In this document: positions 62,274 through 64,000 of the stretch, piece after piece
Position numbering within the stretch: the first letter of the stretch is position 1
Layout of the letters: each line of letters begins with the position of its first letter
Origin: Pyronema omphalodes
Taxonomy: Eukaryota; Ascomycota; Pezizomycetes; Pezizales; Pyronemataceae
Length of the DNA: 64,000 nucleotides
Assembly: GCA_024516155.1 (NCBI GenBank)
Contig: JAJJXM010000029.1
Coordinates: 558,001 to 622,000 of the forward strand
Reading direction: 5' to 3'
The notes under the pieces: model-generated
Databases searched by the model: none
Seen by the model: the letters and a program-made list of their open reading frames with translations, nothing else
What the model was told of the DNA's origin: nothing
Made by a program: the position numbers and the translations under genes

Positions 62274-64000
62274 TTACGCATATACAGCGGCGACCCTCCG
62301 CATTGTGTCCCACAACACAAACCGCAGCACCACCGCCCTAAACACCCTCCTAAACACGGCAGGGAAAACCGCAGACATAATTCTGGTGCAAGAAGCCCAG
62401 ATCAAAGACCCCCGGTACGCTACCACTCACCCCGACTTCACCCTCATTCTCCCCCCCATTGGCAATCGTCCAGTAATAAGGACCGCCGCCTACGTCTCCC
62501 GCCTCAACCCTCACATCCGAGTCACTCCACGACCGGATGTCAGCGGAGACCCGGACCTTCAAGTCCTCGAGGTTCAGACTGACCTCATCCCTTCCCTATT
62601 CATTCTAAACATCTACAACGAGTACGATCCCACAACACAACTCCACACTATCCCCCGTACTCTCGCCCCCCTCCCCCTCCCACCCAGATGCATTATCACT
62701 GGGGACCTAAACGCACACCACCCTTTATGGAATTCTGGAGCGAGGCACCAAGCCCGGGCCGATGAACTCGTCAAACTAATAGAAGACCACGGCTGGCACC
62801 TGGTGAACGTCCCAGACGTGCCCACTTATCACTACCGCACAGGCACGGGCTCCTCCGTCCTCGATCTTACGCTCGCCGCTCCAGCGGTGGCCCGAGAGGT
62901 CACAAACTGGGCTATAGACGAGGATAACGCCACGGGGTCAGATCACGAAGTCATACGCTTCCAGATCGAATCCCTCCACCCCGACATAGAACAGGCCCCA
63001 ACCAAGAAACGTCTTAACTGGAAAAAAACGGACTGGGAAACGTTCGCCAGCACCCTGCTCCGCCTGTCCACCACCAACAAACCCCGATGGACATACCTCA
63101 GCCAAAACCCCACCCACGAAAACCTAGACGAATGGGCACAAATGCTCAGACAACACATACTACAAGCTGTTGAGCAGTCAACACCTCCCATGACGCCAAC
63201 CCCACGGTCGAAGAGGTGGTGGACCGCAGAACTCGAGGACACACGCCGAGCGATGTCCCAGGCTCCCCGCCGTTGGAAGCGAACCCGCCTGCCCGAACAT
63301 CATGAGGAATTCAAGTCCCTCCGCAACACACACTTCAGACGAATAAGACATGCGAAGAATAATCTATGGAAAGCATACCTCGCACAAGCAGAAGGCGCAG
63401 ACGTCTGGGCGGCTTTCAAGTACACTAACCCCCGCAAAGCCCAACTCACGCCCCCCATAAAAATGACAGTGAACGGTGAGGACCGCTTATGCACAGACTT
63501 CCAGAGCAAAATAGAAGCCTTCCAAGCGCTCTTCCCTCCCCCCCCCCCCCTCACCCCCCACCAGAACCACCCCCTCGAGACCCCCAATCCCATGGGAAAC
63601 ATTTACCCCCGCGGAGATCTCCCATGCTATCTTCTCCTCCTCCCCCAAGAAAGCCCCAGGGCCTGACGGCATAACATTCGCATGCCTCCGCAAAACATAC
63701 GAAGCTATACCCGACCAAATCAACCTGCTCTACGCCACCCTCGGTAAGGTAGGCTACCACCCTAAGGCCTGGCGGGAAGCAACGACTGTGGTAATACCAA
63801 AACCGAACAAACCGGACTACAGCTCAGTCAAGGCATACAGACCCATAGCTCTACTAAACTGCTTGGGTAAAATCTTAGAAAAATTGATGGCAACACGTCT
63901 AGGACAGATGGCGGAATCCCACGACCTGCTACACACTGACCAGATAGGCGGACGCCCAAAACGCTCGGCTATCGACGCCGCCATGGCACTAACACATGAC
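62266..64000 (+). pseudogene. LINE D ORF2, frameshift in the C-rich linker, right end outside window
   Basis: Endonuclease frame 62266-63666 with SHNTNR, VQEAQ, GDLNAHHPLWNS and SDHEVIRF. The frame is lost in the C14 run at 63535-63550. The reverse transcriptase continues in another frame from about 63590 (EISHAIFSSSPKKAPGPDG, PKPNKPDYSS, IALLNCLGK, DQIGGRPKRSAIDAAMA) to the window edge. Confidence 0.85.

Larger units (their letters stand above)
60167..64000 (+). mobile_element. LINE D, 5' complete, right end outside window
   Basis: The 5' end (CACACCACACCGG, C10, TGCCTTTTCAACAAC) matches the pattern of LINE C and Msq. A hairpin CTCGA-GATTT-TCGAG lies at about 60231-60245. ORF1 and ORF2 are both broken. 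It is closer to LINE A than to C in the ORF1/ORF2 junction (ATGCATAA). Confidence 0.8.

Noticed and set aside
1..64000. Host genes, tRNA or rRNA
   Set aside because: Every long frame I examined belongs to a retroelement or is an antisense shadow of one; I saw no tRNA-like B box with cloverleaf and no rRNA sequence.

Overview
This window looks like a transposon island from a fungal nuclear genome, probably an agaricomycete basidiomycete. The phylum is an inference from the mix of Tad1-like LINEs with RNase H and chromodomain Ty3/gypsy elements, and no marker gene proves it. I found no host gene, tRNA, rRNA or CRISPR array. Nearly all of the 64 kb is retroelement sequence, nested several layers deep, and most coding regions are broken.

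Layout. 1-5446: LINE A (+), degenerate. 5447-9612: LINE B (+), 5' part missing, reverse transcriptase to RNase H intact. 9613-12015: gag and LTR of gypsy G1 (-). 12016-29577: gypsy G2 (-), holding an 804-bp Harbinger-like MITE, two full copies and one 3' fragment of a short ORF1-only LINE-like element (called Msq here), and LINE F (-), whose ORF2 is open throughout. 29717-30373: 5' part of LINE C1 (+), whose continuation lies 26 kb away at 56486-56758. Between them sit the 3' end of a minus-strand Msq-type element (30374-30546), gypsy G3 (-), further Msq copies, and a 12,523-bp tandem duplication (26456-38978 and 38979-51501, about 99.9% identical by eye). 51173-56485: Msq copies nested in one another. 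56759-60166: LINE C2 (+) with intact ORF1. 60167-64000: LINE D (+), running off the window.

How the parts relate. The LINEs supply an endonuclease, reverse transcriptase and RNase H. Msq encodes only a coiled-coil, ORF1-like protein of about 484 aa, but it shares the 5' start (a C tract followed by a small hairpin) and the 3' end (an AACC-loop-GGTT hairpin and an AAAC or AAAT repeat tail) of these LINEs. Target-site duplications of 13-16 bp flank four Msq-type insertions and LINE F, which fits target-primed reverse transcription using LINE enzymes. G3 shows a textbook -1 frameshift signal between gag and pol, a UAAUG overlap between pol and an extra ORF, and a second extra ORF with a C-terminal hydrophobic segment. 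LTR TATA boxes and a tandem-repeat block in the G3 LTR are the only regulatory sites I can support.

All boundaries were read by eye from short matches and should be taken as good to a few bases where a target-site duplication is quoted and to tens of bases elsewhere.
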